Assembly: GCA_947501265.1 (NCBI GenBank)
Contig: CANMVY010000001.1
Coordinates: forward strand, 186,001-250,000
DNA length: 64,000 nt
Source: Bacteroidota bacterium
GTDB taxonomy: Bacteria > Bacteroidota > Bacteroidia > UBA7662 > CANHCV01
Reading direction: 5' to 3'
Positions 34,987 through 44,327 of this stretch are shown piece by piece. Position 1 is the stretch's first letter, and each line of letters opens with the position of its first letter. A program made the translations under genes and the position numbers. The notes under the pieces are model-generated. The model searched no databases. It saw nothing but the letters and a program-made list of their open reading frames with translations, and had not been told where the DNA came from.

Positions 34987-36058
34987 CTTCTTCGAATTGA
35001 AAACCTTTGGCTTGGGTATAATCCTCCCACTTTTTCATGGCCGAAACAAAGTCGTTGGGAAGTGGGGTTTCGAAAAACTTCCATTCTCCTGTGCGAGGAT
35101 GTTCAAATCCAAGCGATTTGGCATGCAAGGCCGTTCGAGAAAGAATTGCAAAACAGTTCTCTACAAACTGCTTGTATTTGGAAAAGAGAGTTCCTCTCAA
35201 GGGGCGATCTCCTCCGTAATGACTGTCGTTAAAAAGGGTATGACCGATGTGTTTGCTGTGTACTCGAATTTGGTGGGTTCTCCCGGTTTCCAGTTGAAAT
35301 TCCATCAAAGTGATGTAACCGTATCGCTTTAAAACCTGATAATGGGTAACCGCGTGTTTCCCCAATCCTTCTTCTTCTTCAAACACCCGAAAGATTTTCC
35401 GATCTTGTTTAGATCGACCTATATTTCCGGTGATTGTTCCTCGATCCTCTTTCACATCTCCCCACACCATTGCCATGTATTTCCGTTCAATCGTATGGTG
35501 GAAGAACTGTTTGGCCAAATGTTGCATGGCATGATCGTTCTTGCCGAAAACCAATAATCCCGACGTGTCTTTATCGATGCGGTGCACCATTCCAGGGCGT
35601 TGCGGTTCTTTACCGGTGGCTACGGGCAATTTTTCGAGGTGAAACAGAACGGCCTGAACCAGTGTTCCGTGGTAATTTCCATGGCCGGGATGCACCACCA
35701 TGCCGGGAGCTTTATTCACGACCAAAACATCATCGTCTTCGTAAACGATATCGATGGGGAGGTCTTCTCCTTTGAGTTCGAAAATGCGGGGAGGGGCCGC
35801 CATAACCAGGGCCACGGTATCGCCTGCACGAACTTTGAAATTGGATTTGACCTCTTTCCCGTTGACGTGAATGGAGCCGGCATCGGCGGCCAGTTGGATT
35901 CGATTACGGGAGGCATTGGGCAAGCGATCGACCAAAAATTTATCTACCCGAAGCGGTTCTTGTCCGCCATCGGCCACGAAACGGTGGTGTTCGAATAATT
36001 CCTGTTCTTCTGCTTCTCCACTCCAAATTCCGTCTTCTTCCAAAAAATCGTCTTGCAT
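34976..36058 (-). CDS. rluD: RluA-family pseudouridine synthase, RluD-like
   Basis: A 360-residue RNA modification enzyme. An S4 domain is at about residues 35-85 (LRVDKFLVDRLPNASRNRIQ), followed by the catalytic domain with the Asp in HRIDKDTSGLLVFGK and the closing motifs YMAMVWG, GRTHQIRVHSKHIGH and LHAKSLGFEHP. RluD makes pseudouridines in helix 69 of 23S rRNA; the RluA/RluC alternatives are not excluded. An acidic 30-residue N-terminal leader precedes the S4 domain. It has a perfect -7 element four bases before its ATG. Confidence 0.9.
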   Translation of the reverse strand: MQDDFLEEDGIWSGEAEEQELFEHHRFVADGGQEPLRVDKFLVDRLPNASRNRIQLAADAGSIHVNGKEVKSNFKVRAGDTVALVMAAPPRIFELKGEDLPIDIVYEDDDVLVVNKAPGMVVHPGHGNYHGTLVQAVLFHLEKLPVATGKEPQRPGMVHRIDKDTSGLLVFGKNDHAMQHLAKQFFHHTIERKYMAMVWGDVKEDRGTITGNIGRSKQDRKIFRVFEEEEGLGKHAVTHYQVLKRYGYITLMEFQLETGRTHQIRVHSKHIGHTLFNDSHYGGDRPLRGTLFSKYKQFVENCFAILSRTALHAKSLGFEHPRTGEWKFFETPLPNDFVSAMKKWEDYTQAKGFQFEEDEA

Positions 36059-36062
36059 ACGG

Positions 36063-36070
36063 CAAAGTTA
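36063..36070 (-). promoter_or_regulatory. -7 element four bases before rluD
   Basis: Perfect TAACTTTG on the minus strand ending four bases before the rluD ATG (36058). Confidence 0.6.
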
Positions 36071-36071
36071 A

Positions 36072-36105
36072 GGGGAATTGGGGGGTAACGGAGGGGATGG
36101 AGGGG
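36072..36105 (+). other. Putative G-quadruplex motif upstream of rluD
   Basis: Four G-tracts at 36072-36075 (4), 36080-36085 (6), 36093-36096 (4) and 36102-36105 (4), with loops of 4, 7 and 5 bases, which fits the G3+N1-7 rule. It lies on the strand opposite the rluD coding strand, immediately upstream of its -7 element. It stands out in an otherwise AT-rich region. Confidence 0.6.
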
Positions 36106-36285
36106 TTGAAATTTTTGGAGGATGCATTTTTAAACGATTACCAACGGATAAATTGGGATAACATCAATCGGTCCTTGAGTCCTACGACTTTCTTGTGGAA
36201 CCAAGGAAGGTTCGAAAGAATGAATAATCCTTTTGTTGATTGGAAAAAATTGACAGATTATTTTCCGTTTAACTTTTCCAATCCC

Positions 36286-36316
36286 TTGTTCCAATTGTAA
36301 ATATTTTGTAGATTTG
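36286..36316 (+). promoter_or_regulatory. Promoter upstream of the GAF histidine kinase
   Basis: TTG (36286-36288), a 20-base spacer and a perfect -7 element TAGATTTG (36309-36316). Transcription toward the kinase would leave a leader of about 265 bases. The 36070-36585 gap otherwise holds the G-rich motif, this promoter and a decayed reading frame; I see nothing else in it. Confidence 0.6.
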
Positions 36317-36394
36317 AAAGAATTGGGACGAAAAACTCCTAAATCTCGGGTTTTTGATGCTTGTGGGCGCTGTTAAGGGAACTAGGATGAAGCA

Positions 36395-36628
36395 ATGAAA
36401 AAACAAAAAATAATAATTAAAACACAACCCACCAATGAGTGCAATTGACACATAAAACAATTAAAATCAACGGATTGCAAAGCCAGTGAAATAGAACAAC
36501 TTCACTCTGCACTCCACAAAAAAGGCTATTCGCAACTGCTATTTGCCACAAGCCCATACAACATTCACGAACCAAATAAAAAATTATGCAGAAACCAATT
36601 GATCACAAAAAAGAGGCTGAACGCATAA
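36395..36628 (+). pseudogene. Possible decayed reading frame before the kinase
   Basis: One frame runs from ATG 36395 to TAA 36626, interrupted by a single TGA at 36446. Translation before the stop is basic (MKKQKIIIKTQPTNECN); after it comes SEIEQLHSALHKKGY and LLFATSPYNIHEP, which looks protein-like. It overlaps the kinase start in another frame. I recognise no family, and chance is a real alternative; it is offered as a possible remnant of a gene disrupted when the kinase arrived. Confidence 0.22.
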
Positions 36629-37800
36629 AAAGTTTAAAGTCATATTTGGTTTTAGATACGGAAGCAGAGGAAGAAATAGACAATCTTACTGAACTAGCCT
36701 CTGAAATTTGCGAAACTCCCATTTCTCTCGTTAGCCTGGTCGATGAAAATCGACAGTGGTTTAAATCGAAGGTTGGTCTCGAAGTAAATGAAACGAGTCG
36801 CGAATTAGCATTTTGCGCACATGCCATCAATAAAACCAACGAGTTGTTTGTTGTAGAAGATGCAAGAACAGATAAGCGTTTTTTTGATAATCCTTTGGTT
36901 ACAAGCCATCCAAATGTGATTTTTTATGCCGGGGTTGTATTGAAAAGCGATGAGGATCTCCCTTTGGGAACGCTTTGTGTTATTGATAATGTGCCACGAA
37001 AATTAAGCGACAAACAAATTAGATCGCTTAAAATGATATCAAAGCAGATCATGACCCTGCTTAATTACAAGAAAAGTTTGCGTAAACAGGAAGAACTAAG
37101 TGTTCAACTGTTACAGAAGAACCTCGAACTAGATAGTTTTGCTTCCATAGCAGCACATGACCTAAAATCTCCATTGGCCAATATCATTGGTTCCGCCAAT
37201 TTATTTTCTGAAATATACGCCAAACAAATCGATGAAGAAGGAAGGGTTATTATTGATATCATTGAAAAGTCTGGACAGCATTTAAAATCACTCATCGACG
37301 GTTTATTGCAGTTTTCAAAAATTGACGATTTGAGTTTATTGACAAAGACGAAAGTAAATTTGGTTAAACTGGTAAAAGACCTCACGAAGCTAATTGGCAA
37401 TAAGGATAACTTGAAAATTTCGCTCAACACCCCATTAACAAGCATTGAGACCTATCCAATAATACTTGATCAGATCCTCATCAATTTATTTACGAACTCG
37501 CTAAAATACAGCAACAAAAAAATCGCAGAAATCGAACTTAACGTTTCCGAAAATTCAAGCCATTATTTGTTTGTTGTCAAAGACAACGGACCAGGAATCG
37601 CAAAAAAGGATCAAAGTGTCATTTTTAATTTATTTCACACCGCCGCCAGCGAAGATCAATATGGAAATAAAGGCAATGGTATAGGATTAGCAACCATAAA
37701 GAAAATTATTGAAAAAATTGGTGGCGAAATTCACGTAGTATCTGAAGAAGGGCAAGGGGCTGAGTTTCATTTTTCCATTTTGAAAGGAATTCAGAAGTAA
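36586..37800 (+). CDS. GAF-domain sensor histidine kinase (soluble)
   Basis: A 404-residue protein without membrane spans. Residues 20-165 form a GAF-type sensor (SLVSLVDENRQWFKSKVGLEV, FCAHAI, LGTLCVIDNVPRKL). A coiled linker leads to the HisKA dimerisation helix with phospho-acceptor His191 (ASIAAHDLKSPLANI). The ATPase domain has the N box NLFTNSLKYS, G1 DNGPGIA and G2 GNGIGLATIKKI. It is an orphan: no response regulator is adjacent. The gene uses ATA and TTA codons more freely than its neighbours and sits in the loosest gap of the region, suggesting possible acquisition by transfer. Confidence 0.92.
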   Translation: MQKPIDHKKEAERIKSLKSYLVLDTEAEEEIDNLTELASEICETPISLVSLVDENRQWFKSKVGLEVNETSRELAFCAHAINKTNELFVVEDARTDKRFFDNPLVTSHPNVIFYAGVVLKSDEDLPLGTLCVIDNVPRKLSDKQIRSLKMISKQIMTLLNYKKSLRKQEELSVQLLQKNLELDSFASIAAHDLKSPLANIIGSANLFSEIYAKQIDEEGRVIIDIIEKSGQHLKSLIDGLLQFSKIDDLSLLTKTKVNLVKLVKDLTKLIGNKDNLKISLNTPLTSIETYPIILDQILINLFTNSLKYSNKKIAEIELNVSENSSHYLFVVKDNGPGIAKKDQSVIFNLFHTAASEDQYGNKGNGIGLATIKKIIEKIGGEIHVVSEEGQGAEFHFSILKGIQK

Positions 37801-37865
37801 CTAATAGGCTCCACTGCATATCCTACCCCGTTTGAGCACCGTTCAAAAAGACCATATTCACTCCT

Positions 37866-39080
37866 TCATCTCCAATTCGGGTGTGTCCAAATCCCTAAAA
37901 TTTCGACCAGCCTTCCACTCCACTCCACCACCATCACTCCGTCTTTTTCCAGCCCGTAAATCCCTTTGGTTGGCAAAAAGTCGCTCACTTTTTTGTGTTT
38001 CCCCACCGTGTATTCCAAACGGTCACCGGGTTTCCAATTCCGAACCACCACGCTTTCTCCCAGCTCCAAGTTTGCAGAAATTTTAGGCGAAAACTGCTCA
38101 TTCCATTCCTTCAACGTTCCTTCGAATTCGACCTTTTTACTGGGAAATTCCCCCAATTGAAGGATTTGATCCACCACCACCACTTGCCAATTTTTGGAGT
38201 GCCAACGCATGTTTTTCTGCCCGATGTGCGCCAGAACGTCGGCGCATTGTTCAAACGAAAATCCGTACCGGCGCAATACCATGAACAACAACATGGATGC
38301 ATTATTGATGGTTTGAAGTCCACTCAAATCGATGATAAACCCAAACGATGTTGGTATGAGTGGCAACTTTTCATCCACCAACTCGTTCATCAGCTCGTTT
38401 TGAAGCCCCATGAACCACGCATTCCGAGCAATCGTTTCCGAAGCATGGGGAGCAACGTCCTCCAAAATCGGGATAACCTGATGGCGAATTTTATTCCGAA
38501 AAAATTGAACATCATCATTCGATTCGTCATCCATCCAAGAAATGGCATGGGTTTGAGCAAATTGAATCAAAGAAGATTTGGGGAACGAAATCAGCGGTCG
38601 AACATAAGGCCCTCGAATGGAGGGAATTCCTTTCATGCCCGAAAGCCCAGTCCCTCGAAGCTGATTCATGAGCACCGTTTCTACCACATCGTCGCGGTGA
38701 TGGCCCAACAACACTTTCTCGTACTGAAATTCTTGCATTAACCGCTCAAAAATGGCATACCGCAAATTCCTGGCTTCCAACTCCCAACTTCCTTGAAAAT
38801 TTTCCCAATGCGTTGGCGGGATAGTTTCGGCATGAAATGGAACGTGAAATTCCTCGCAGACTTGCCGAACATGTTCCAATTCTTGATCGGCCTTTTTCCT
38901 CCATCCGTGATGAATGTAAACGACTCCAATTTTCGGGAAAAATTGTGCAGCGCAATGCAAAAGCACCATGGAATCAACGCCCCCACTGCATCCGATGAGC
39001 ACCTTTTGCTGGGGGTGCAAACCTACTTTTTCCCATGAAATTTTCAAGTCAATTTTTTTCACAAAGATGCAAAAATCCAT
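37866..39080 (-). CDS. tilS: tRNA(Ile)-lysidine synthetase
   Basis: A 404-residue PP-loop enzyme that attaches lysine to cytidine-34 of the CAU-anticodon tRNA(Ile), so that it reads AUA. The PP-loop SGGVDS is at residues 32-37; the family's HHGWRKKADQE, LGHHRDDVVET and GPYVRPLI motifs follow, and a C-terminal domain with RKIS/TilS-like ending (GDRLEYTVGKHKKVSDFL) is present. The ATG at 39080 is taken; a GTG at 39062 is a possible shorter start that I cannot exclude. Divergent from the large protease gene, with a 54-base gap. Confidence 0.94.
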   Translation of the reverse strand: MDFCIFVKKIDLKISWEKVGLHPQQKVLIGCSGGVDSMVLLHCAAQFFPKIGVVYIHHGWRKKADQELEHVRQVCEEFHVPFHAETIPPTHWENFQGSWELEARNLRYAIFERLMQEFQYEKVLLGHHRDDVVETVLMNQLRGTGLSGMKGIPSIRGPYVRPLISFPKSSLIQFAQTHAISWMDDESNDDVQFFRNKIRHQVIPILEDVAPHASETIARNAWFMGLQNELMNELVDEKLPLIPTSFGFIIDLSGLQTINNASMLLFMVLRRYGFSFEQCADVLAHIGQKNMRWHSKNWQVVVVDQILQLGEFPSKKVEFEGTLKEWNEQFSPKISANLELGESVVVRNWKPGDRLEYTVGKHKKVSDFLPTKGIYGLEKDGVMVVEWSGRLVEILGIWTHPNWR

Positions 39081-39111
39081 TCCAAGTATTCCATAACTCT
39101 ATGGTTTTTTG

Positions 39112-39119
39112 TACATTTG
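39112..39119 (+). promoter_or_regulatory. -7 element for the large protease gene
   Basis: Perfect TACATTTG, 15 bases before the ATG at 39135. Confidence 0.6.
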
Positions 39120-39134
39120 AAACGAACTAACGGT

Positions 39135-42100
39135 ATGAAAAATTTAATTTGGGGCAGTGTGTTCTGCCTGTTTGCAACAGGGGCTTTCGCCCAAAGTAAC
39201 CTTTCCCCTTTGTATTTCCAATCGGGAACGGTACAACCTACGGGTTTCAGCACTTGGAATAACCCTTGGAACAAGGGAGAAATCCTATCGGGCAAAGGGG
39301 TAAGAATCATCCAATTTGCTGAAATACCCAGTCAAAAACAAATCGAAATAATCCAATCTTTCGGAATTGAGTTACTCGATTACATGCCCGAAAAGGCTTA
39401 TTTTGCTTCTATTCCAACTTCTGTTTCTGTTGAAACTCTGAAGCAAAACGGAGTGGTTGCCATCTTAACCGTTAGCAATTCCATGAAACAGAGTAAGGAA
39501 TTATTTTCTGCTCAATATCCGGTTTGGGCTTTGAATGGAAAGCAGATTAAACTTTCCATTTCGGCTTATAAAAACGCATCTGTTGATGACGTGGAAAAAG
39601 CGATGGAGGCTCTTGGATTTCATATTTTTGAAAATCAACGGCAGTACCAACATTGGTTGGTTGAAGGACCCATTTCAAAAATCGATGACCTCACTCAAAT
39701 CAATGCCCTTCAATTTTTGGAGTGCGTATCCAAACCCGGGGAAAAAGAAGATACCGAGGCACGAGCCCTACACCGTTCTTCCCCTATCAACAATAAATTC
39801 AATCCTGTTGCCCGTAAATTTAACGGGAGCGGGGTAACTGTGGCGTTGGGCGATGATGGAATTGTTGGACCCCACATCGACTTTACTGGTCGATTGACCA
39901 ACGTGGCGACGAACAATACCGGAACGCATGCCGACATGTGCGCTGGCATCATTGGGGGTGCAGGAAACCTCGACTCCCGCGCAGCTGGCATGGCCGATGG
40001 CGCCCAAATCATCAATTATTCCATCAATGGATATGCTCAAGTGGTGAATGCCCCTCAAAACTTCACCACCACCGGACAGGTTATTTCCACCACTTCGTAT
40101 TCCCAAACCTGCAACGGAGGTTACACCGCCGATGCTCGAACCATTGATTTGCAAATGGGAGCCAACCAGCAACTCATGCACGTTTTTTCTGGGGGTAACC
40201 AAGGCCAAAACAACTGCAATTACGGAGCTGGAACCGGTTGGGGAACCATTACCGGCGGATACAAAGCATCCAAACACGTGATGGCCGCAGGGAACACCAC
40301 TTACTTGGGTGTAATTGATCCCACCTCCTCCCGCGGCCCTTCGGCCGACGGTCGCATCAAGCCCGATATTTGCGCCAACGGAACCAACCAAATCAGTACC
40401 GATCCCAATAACACCTATGCTCCTGGTGGCGGAACCTCGGCGGCTTCTCCAGGGATTGCTGGAATTACCGCTCAATTGTACCAAGCTTACCGCGAATTCA
40501 ACGGAGGTCGAAATGCCCATGGAGCTCTTTTGAAAGCAGTTCTCTTGAATACAGCCGAAGACTTGGGCAACCGTGGCCCCGATTACACGTACGGATTTGG
40601 ACGCGTTAACGCTTATCGCGCCTTAAAAGCCTTGGAGCAACGTACCTACATCGATTCATTTTTGGTTCAAGGAGATTCCATCAACCACAGCATTGTAGTT
40701 CCTGCTGGAACAAGACAAGTCAAATTGATGTGTTATTGGCCCGATACTGCAGGCGTAGGTAACGCAACAAAAGCCTTGGTAAACGACATCGATTTCAAGG
40801 CGGTGAACAATGGCATCACTCACCTACCCTTGGTGTTAACTCCGGCTCGCAATGCTTCCGTTTTAAACAGTTTGGCTGTTCCCGGAAGAGATTCATTGAA
40901 TAACGTAGAACAGATTGTGATTGATAATCCTTTTGCAGGTCCCATTCAACTTCAAATCAAAGGATCTTCTATTCCCATGGGACCTCAGCGCTACATCCTG
41001 GTTTACACCTTTTTAACGGAGGATGTTAAGTTCATGGCACCATTCGGAAGAGAAGGATTATCGGCAGGACAACGGGAAGTGATTCATTGGGATGCTGTTG
41101 GAAACAGCGGAACTTTTGATTTGGCTTATTCGGTAGATAGTGGATTGAATTGGTCGACCATCGCCACCAACATTGCAGCTACCGTTCGCCATTACGAATG
41201 GACGGTGCCCTCTGTTCCTGCAACCGGAAACGGGATGCTCCGCATCGGCAGAAACGGGCAGTACTTTTACCCAGATACGACCGTTTCGTTCATCAATCGC
41301 CCAACTGGATTGCGTTTAGATTGGCAGTGCGCCGATTCGTTGCGGTTAATTTGGAATGCCGTTCCCGGCGCAACAAGTTACCGCATTCACGAATTGGGCG
41401 CTCGGTACATGGATTCCATTGGAACTTCTAATTCTTCATCATTTATCGTTCGAAGGACTGGAGTTTCAACCGCAAATACCTGGTTTGCCATTACTGCTTT
41501 TGGAGCTCAAGGAGCAGTTTCTGAACGCGGATTGGCATTCAATAAAAACGCAACGGCCTTAAATTGTCCGGTAACCATTGATGCCGAAGCTTTGGGGGTC
41601 ATTTCTCCGGCTGCGGGTAGAATTCCAGCTTGCCACGGAAATGCTCAAACTGCCGTTACGGTGGTCATTCGCAACGATGGCACTCAATCTATATCCAATG
41701 TTCCCGTAAGTTATTCCATCACGGGTGCGATTACCGCTTCGGGAGCGGATACCTTGCGTAGGTCCATCGACCCGTTCGACACAGCTTGGTTCACTTTCCC
41801 AACGTTTATTTCTACCACGAGTGCGGGAGTTTATACGGTTAATTTCCAAGTTGGACTTGCGGGTGATTTGGTTGCTGCCAACAACTCCATCAACAGTGTT
41901 TCTACCTTTACGGCTTCAAACTTGATCAATTTGCCGTATTCTGAAAATTTCGATCAACTAACCACCTGTGCAACAACCGCCAATTGTGGAACGGGAACAT
42001 GTGCATTGGGATCGGCCAACGGAGGAATTTCCAACGAGCCCAACGGCTCGGCCGACGATATTGATTTCCGCAATACCAATGTTGCAACTCCATCGGCCGG

Positions 42101-43835
42101 AACAGGACCTGATGTAGACCACACCAGCGGAACCGGCCGTTTTGTATTTTTGGAAGCATCCAATTGTTTTTCCAAAGTTGCTAAAATGAATACCCCTTGC
42201 ATCAGCTTATCGGGAGTTCAGTTGCCCATGTTGGAGTTTTGGTACCACATGTACGGAGCGGATATGGGTTCTCTTTCGGTTGATATTTTAGCCAACGGTG
42301 AATTGTTTTCCAATGTCTTTCAAGAGAATGGTGACAAGGGAAATGCTTGGAGAATGGGGCAGGTTAATTTGAATGCTTTCATCGGCAAAAACATTACCAT
42401 CATTTTCAAAGGTATTACCGGCGGAAATTTTGCTTCGGATTTGGCGATCGATGATATTCGGGTTTACAGCGCAGCGGTTTCTCCAACTGCTCAATTCACC
42501 ACCAGTAAATCTCAAGATTGCGTTGGAAAATCCATCATCCTTTCCGATCGCAGCTTGAACAATCCCACCTCTCGCCGCTGGACCATCACGCCGAATACGT
42601 TTACTTTCGTTCAAGGAAACGACACCTCGGCAAATCCAATTGTTGCGTTTCAAGCGTTGGGAACTTACCAAATTAAACTTTGGGTATCGAATGCGTTTGG
42701 AGTGGATAGCATGATCATGGGCAATGCCGTTCGAATCATTTCCGGCCTTCCGTTGCCCATGATCGAAAACTTCCAATTGGGTAATTTGCCTACGACCAAC
42801 ATTTCTGTTGAAAATCCAGATAACAGCAATACGTGGGCGTTGGAAAACGTTACCGGAGCAGGAGGAACAAGCAGTTCCGCCATTCGCGTTGATAATTTCA
42901 ATTACAACGCTGCTGGAGAAAAGGACTTTTTATTGACACAACCCCTGATTGTTCCATCTTCTAAAACGACCTACCTTACTTTTTATCGTGCGCACGCTCC
43001 GTACAATGCAACTACAAACGACAGCTTGTTGGTTGAGGTAAGTACCGATTGCGGAAGCACTTTCTCATCCGTTGTTTATCAAAAAGGTGGAAGTAGCTTG
43101 GCTTCAACCGCCATTTCTAATCGCATTTTCCGTCCAACAGCTGCGAATCAATGGGCCAAAGACACCGTTAACCTCAGCAATTTCGGCGGACAAAATATCG
43201 TCATTCGTTTTACCAATGTTACGGCCTACGGTAACAATACCTATTTGGATTCCATTCAAATCGATACGGCTGCACCTGTGGTACAAACGGTTGTTGATGG
43301 AAATGTTGCAAGAATCATTGGATTAAACGGCATCATCAATGCACCTACGAACCTATCGGGTGTTTTGAAAAATGTGGGAACGGCCTCAATAAGCAATCAA
43401 ACCCTCACGTACACCGTAAATGGAGGAAATGCCGTTGTTTCATCGGCATCGGGAACCATCAATCCGGGCGACTCGGCCACCCTGACGTTTGCAACACCAT
43501 TTTCACCAACGACCGGTGGCAGCTACCGCATTTGCATCTTCCCCACTAACCTGGCCAACGATATCAACCGTACCAACGACACGATTTGCCAGGTTGTGAC
43601 CAGCTCTTTGGGCGTAACAAATCCTTCATCCAATCTTGTCATTTATCCCAATCCAACCACCGAAGCTGGATTTTGGATTGAAACTTCCACTCCACAAGAA
43701 ATTCGATTGTTCAACAGCCTTGGTCAGTTGGTTCGAAAAGAGTGGATTTCAACCCGTGTTTTTGTTCAAGGGATTCCATCCGGAATCTATTTCATGGAAT
43801 GGAAAAACGGAAAAGAGAAATTGATTGTTCATTAA
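39135..43835 (+). CDS. Secreted subtilisin-like serine protease with MAM-, PKD- and T9SS-type domains
   Basis: A 1566-residue exported protease. Signal peptide 1-20; pro-region to about 225; S8 domain with candidate triad Asp241 (GDDGIVG), His265 (GTHADMCAG) and Ser435 (GTSAASP). After it come fibronectin-like segments, a MAM-like domain (about residues 930-1113, ending LAIDDIRV), a PKD-like domain, a second jelly-roll domain, a CARDB-like domain (residues about 1385-1490) and a type A sorting domain (NLVIYPNPTTEAGFWIET to the end). It should be surface-exposed or released and degrade proteins. Start at 39135 gives the signal peptide; a TTG at 39117 is rejected. A bidirectional terminator follows. 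Confidence 0.93.
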   Translation: MKNLIWGSVFCLFATGAFAQSNLSPLYFQSGTVQPTGFSTWNNPWNKGEILSGKGVRIIQFAEIPSQKQIEIIQSFGIELLDYMPEKAYFASIPTSVSVETLKQNGVVAILTVSNSMKQSKELFSAQYPVWALNGKQIKLSISAYKNASVDDVEKAMEALGFHIFENQRQYQHWLVEGPISKIDDLTQINALQFLECVSKPGEKEDTEARALHRSSPINNKFNPVARKFNGSGVTVALGDDGIVGPHIDFTGRLTNVATNNTGTHADMCAGIIGGAGNLDSRAAGMADGAQIINYSINGYAQVVNAPQNFTTTGQVISTTSYSQTCNGGYTADARTIDLQMGANQQLMHVFSGGNQGQNNCNYGAGTGWGTITGGYKASKHVMAAGNTTYLGVIDPTSSRGPSADGRIKPDICANGTNQISTDPNNTYAPGGGTSAASPGIAGITAQLYQAYREFNGGRNAHGALLKAVLLNTAEDLGNRGPDYTYGFGRVNAYRALKALEQRTYIDSFLVQGDSINHSIVVPAGTRQVKLMCYWPDTAGVGNATKALVNDIDFKAVNNGITHLPLVLTPARNASVLNSLAVPGRDSLNNVEQIVIDNPFAGPIQLQIKGSSIPMGPQRYILVYTFLTEDVKFMAPFGREGLSAGQREVIHWDAVGNSGTFDLAYSVDSGLNWSTIATNIAATVRHYEWTVPSVPATGNGMLRIGRNGQYFYPDTTVSFINRPTGLRLDWQCADSLRLIWNAVPGATSYRIHELGARYMDSIGTSNSSSFIVRRTGVSTANTWFAITAFGAQGAVSERGLAFNKNATALNCPVTIDAEALGVISPAAGRIPACHGNAQTAVTVVIRNDGTQSISNVPVSYSITGAITASGADTLRRSIDPFDTAWFTFPTFISTTSAGVYTVNFQVGLAGDLVAANNSINSVSTFTASNLINLPYSENFDQLTTCATTANCGTGTCALGSANGGISNEPNGSADDIDFRNTNVATPSAGTGPDVDHTSGTGRFVFLEASNCFSKVAKMNTPCISLSGVQLPMLEFWYHMYGADMGSLSVDILANGELFSNVFQENGDKGNAWRMGQVNLNAFIGKNITIIFKGITGGNFASDLAIDDIRVYSAAVSPTAQFTTSKSQDCVGKSIILSDRSLNNPTSRRWTITPNTFTFVQGNDTSANPIVAFQALGTYQIKLWVSNAFGVDSMIMGNAVRIISGLPLPMIENFQLGNLPTTNISVENPDNSNTWALENVTGAGGTSSSAIRVDNFNYNAAGEKDFLLTQPLIVPSSKTTYLTFYRAHAPYNATTNDSLLVEVSTDCGSTFSSVVYQKGGSSLASTAISNRIFRPTAANQWAKDTVNLSNFGGQNIVIRFTNVTAYGNNTYLDSIQIDTAAPVVQTVVDGNVARIIGLNGIINAPTNLSGVLKNVGTASISNQTLTYTVNGGNAVVSSASGTINPGDSATLTFATPFSPTTGGSYRICIFPTNLANDINRTNDTICQVVTSSLGVTNPSSNLVIYPNPTTEAGFWIETSTPQEIRLFNSLGQLVRKEWISTRVFVQGIPSGIYFMEWKNGKEKLIVH

Positions 43836-43851
43836 TCTCTTTAAACCCAAC

Positions 43852-43883
43852 AAAAAAGCCCCGAAGAATTTCGGGGCTTTTTT
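43852..43883. terminator. Bidirectional terminator between convergent genes
   Basis: Stem AGCCCCGAA (43857-43865) / TTCGGGGCT (43870-43878) with a four-base loop, flanked by A-run and T-run on both strands; it can terminate the protease gene on the plus strand and the DUF983 gene on the minus strand. Confidence 0.9.
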
Positions 43884-43884
43884 G

Positions 43885-44289
43885 TTATCGGTCTAAATCT
43901 TTTAAATCGTGAATTTTCCAATCGGGATCGAACTTCAATCCGCCAAATAAATGAAGCATTAAAGTGCGGCTGTAGCGCAAACTCCAAGGACTTGCCAAAA
44001 CCACCACGGGAACAATGAAGGACATGTACACCAAAACACTGGGGTTATTTAGGAAATAGTACACCAAAAACGCGGTGATCATGGTAAACCCAACGCTGAA
44101 AGCATAACTAAAATACATGGCTCCCCAAAAGAATCCGGGTTCGGGTTCGAAGGCGACTCCACAAACCGGACATAGGACCGGCATTTCGGTGAATTTTTTC
44201 GAAAGGGCTGGATTTTTAAACATTTCGCCTTCGCGGCATCGCGGACATTTGCACTGGGCCAGTGCGGAAAAATTGGAGGAAGCGGACAT
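43885..44289 (-). CDS. DUF983 family membrane protein
   Basis: A 134-residue protein. The N-terminal half has two Cys pairs, CKCPRCREGEMF and LCPVCGVAFEPEPGFFWGAMY, a likely zinc site characteristic of DUF983; the C-terminal half has two membrane spans (YFSYAFSVGFTMITAFLVYY, VLVYMSFIVPVVVLASP). Function unknown. The ATG at 44289 is used because longer upstream readings overlap def in another frame. Last gene of the ndk, ruvX, def, DUF983 run. Confidence 0.86.
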   Translation of the reverse strand: MSASSNFSALAQCKCPRCREGEMFKNPALSKKFTEMPVLCPVCGVAFEPEPGFFWGAMYFSYAFSVGFTMITAFLVYYFLNNPSVLVYMSFIVPVVVLASPWSLRYSRTLMLHLFGGLKFDPDWKIHDLKDLDR

Positions 44290-44327
44290 CTTTTTTAGGG
44301 GGAAAGCGAAAGGGTGAAATAAAGTTC

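Noticed and set aside
36097-36300. 67-residue reading frame in the rluD-kinase gap
   Set aside because: It begins inside the G-rich run, has no family resemblance and no promoter at a fitting distance, and is within the length expected by chance.
37995-38741. 248-residue antisense frame in tilS
   Set aside because: Complement of a conserved gene; the encoded peptide has no signature.
39768-40520. 250-residue antisense frame in the large protease gene
   Set aside because: Composition is Gly/Val/Ser-rich as expected from complement of the protease codons; no start signal or domain.
43852-43883. Repeat near 43860 as a mobile element end
   Set aside because: It is a simple hairpin with A and T runs at the junction of convergent genes, best read as a terminator.
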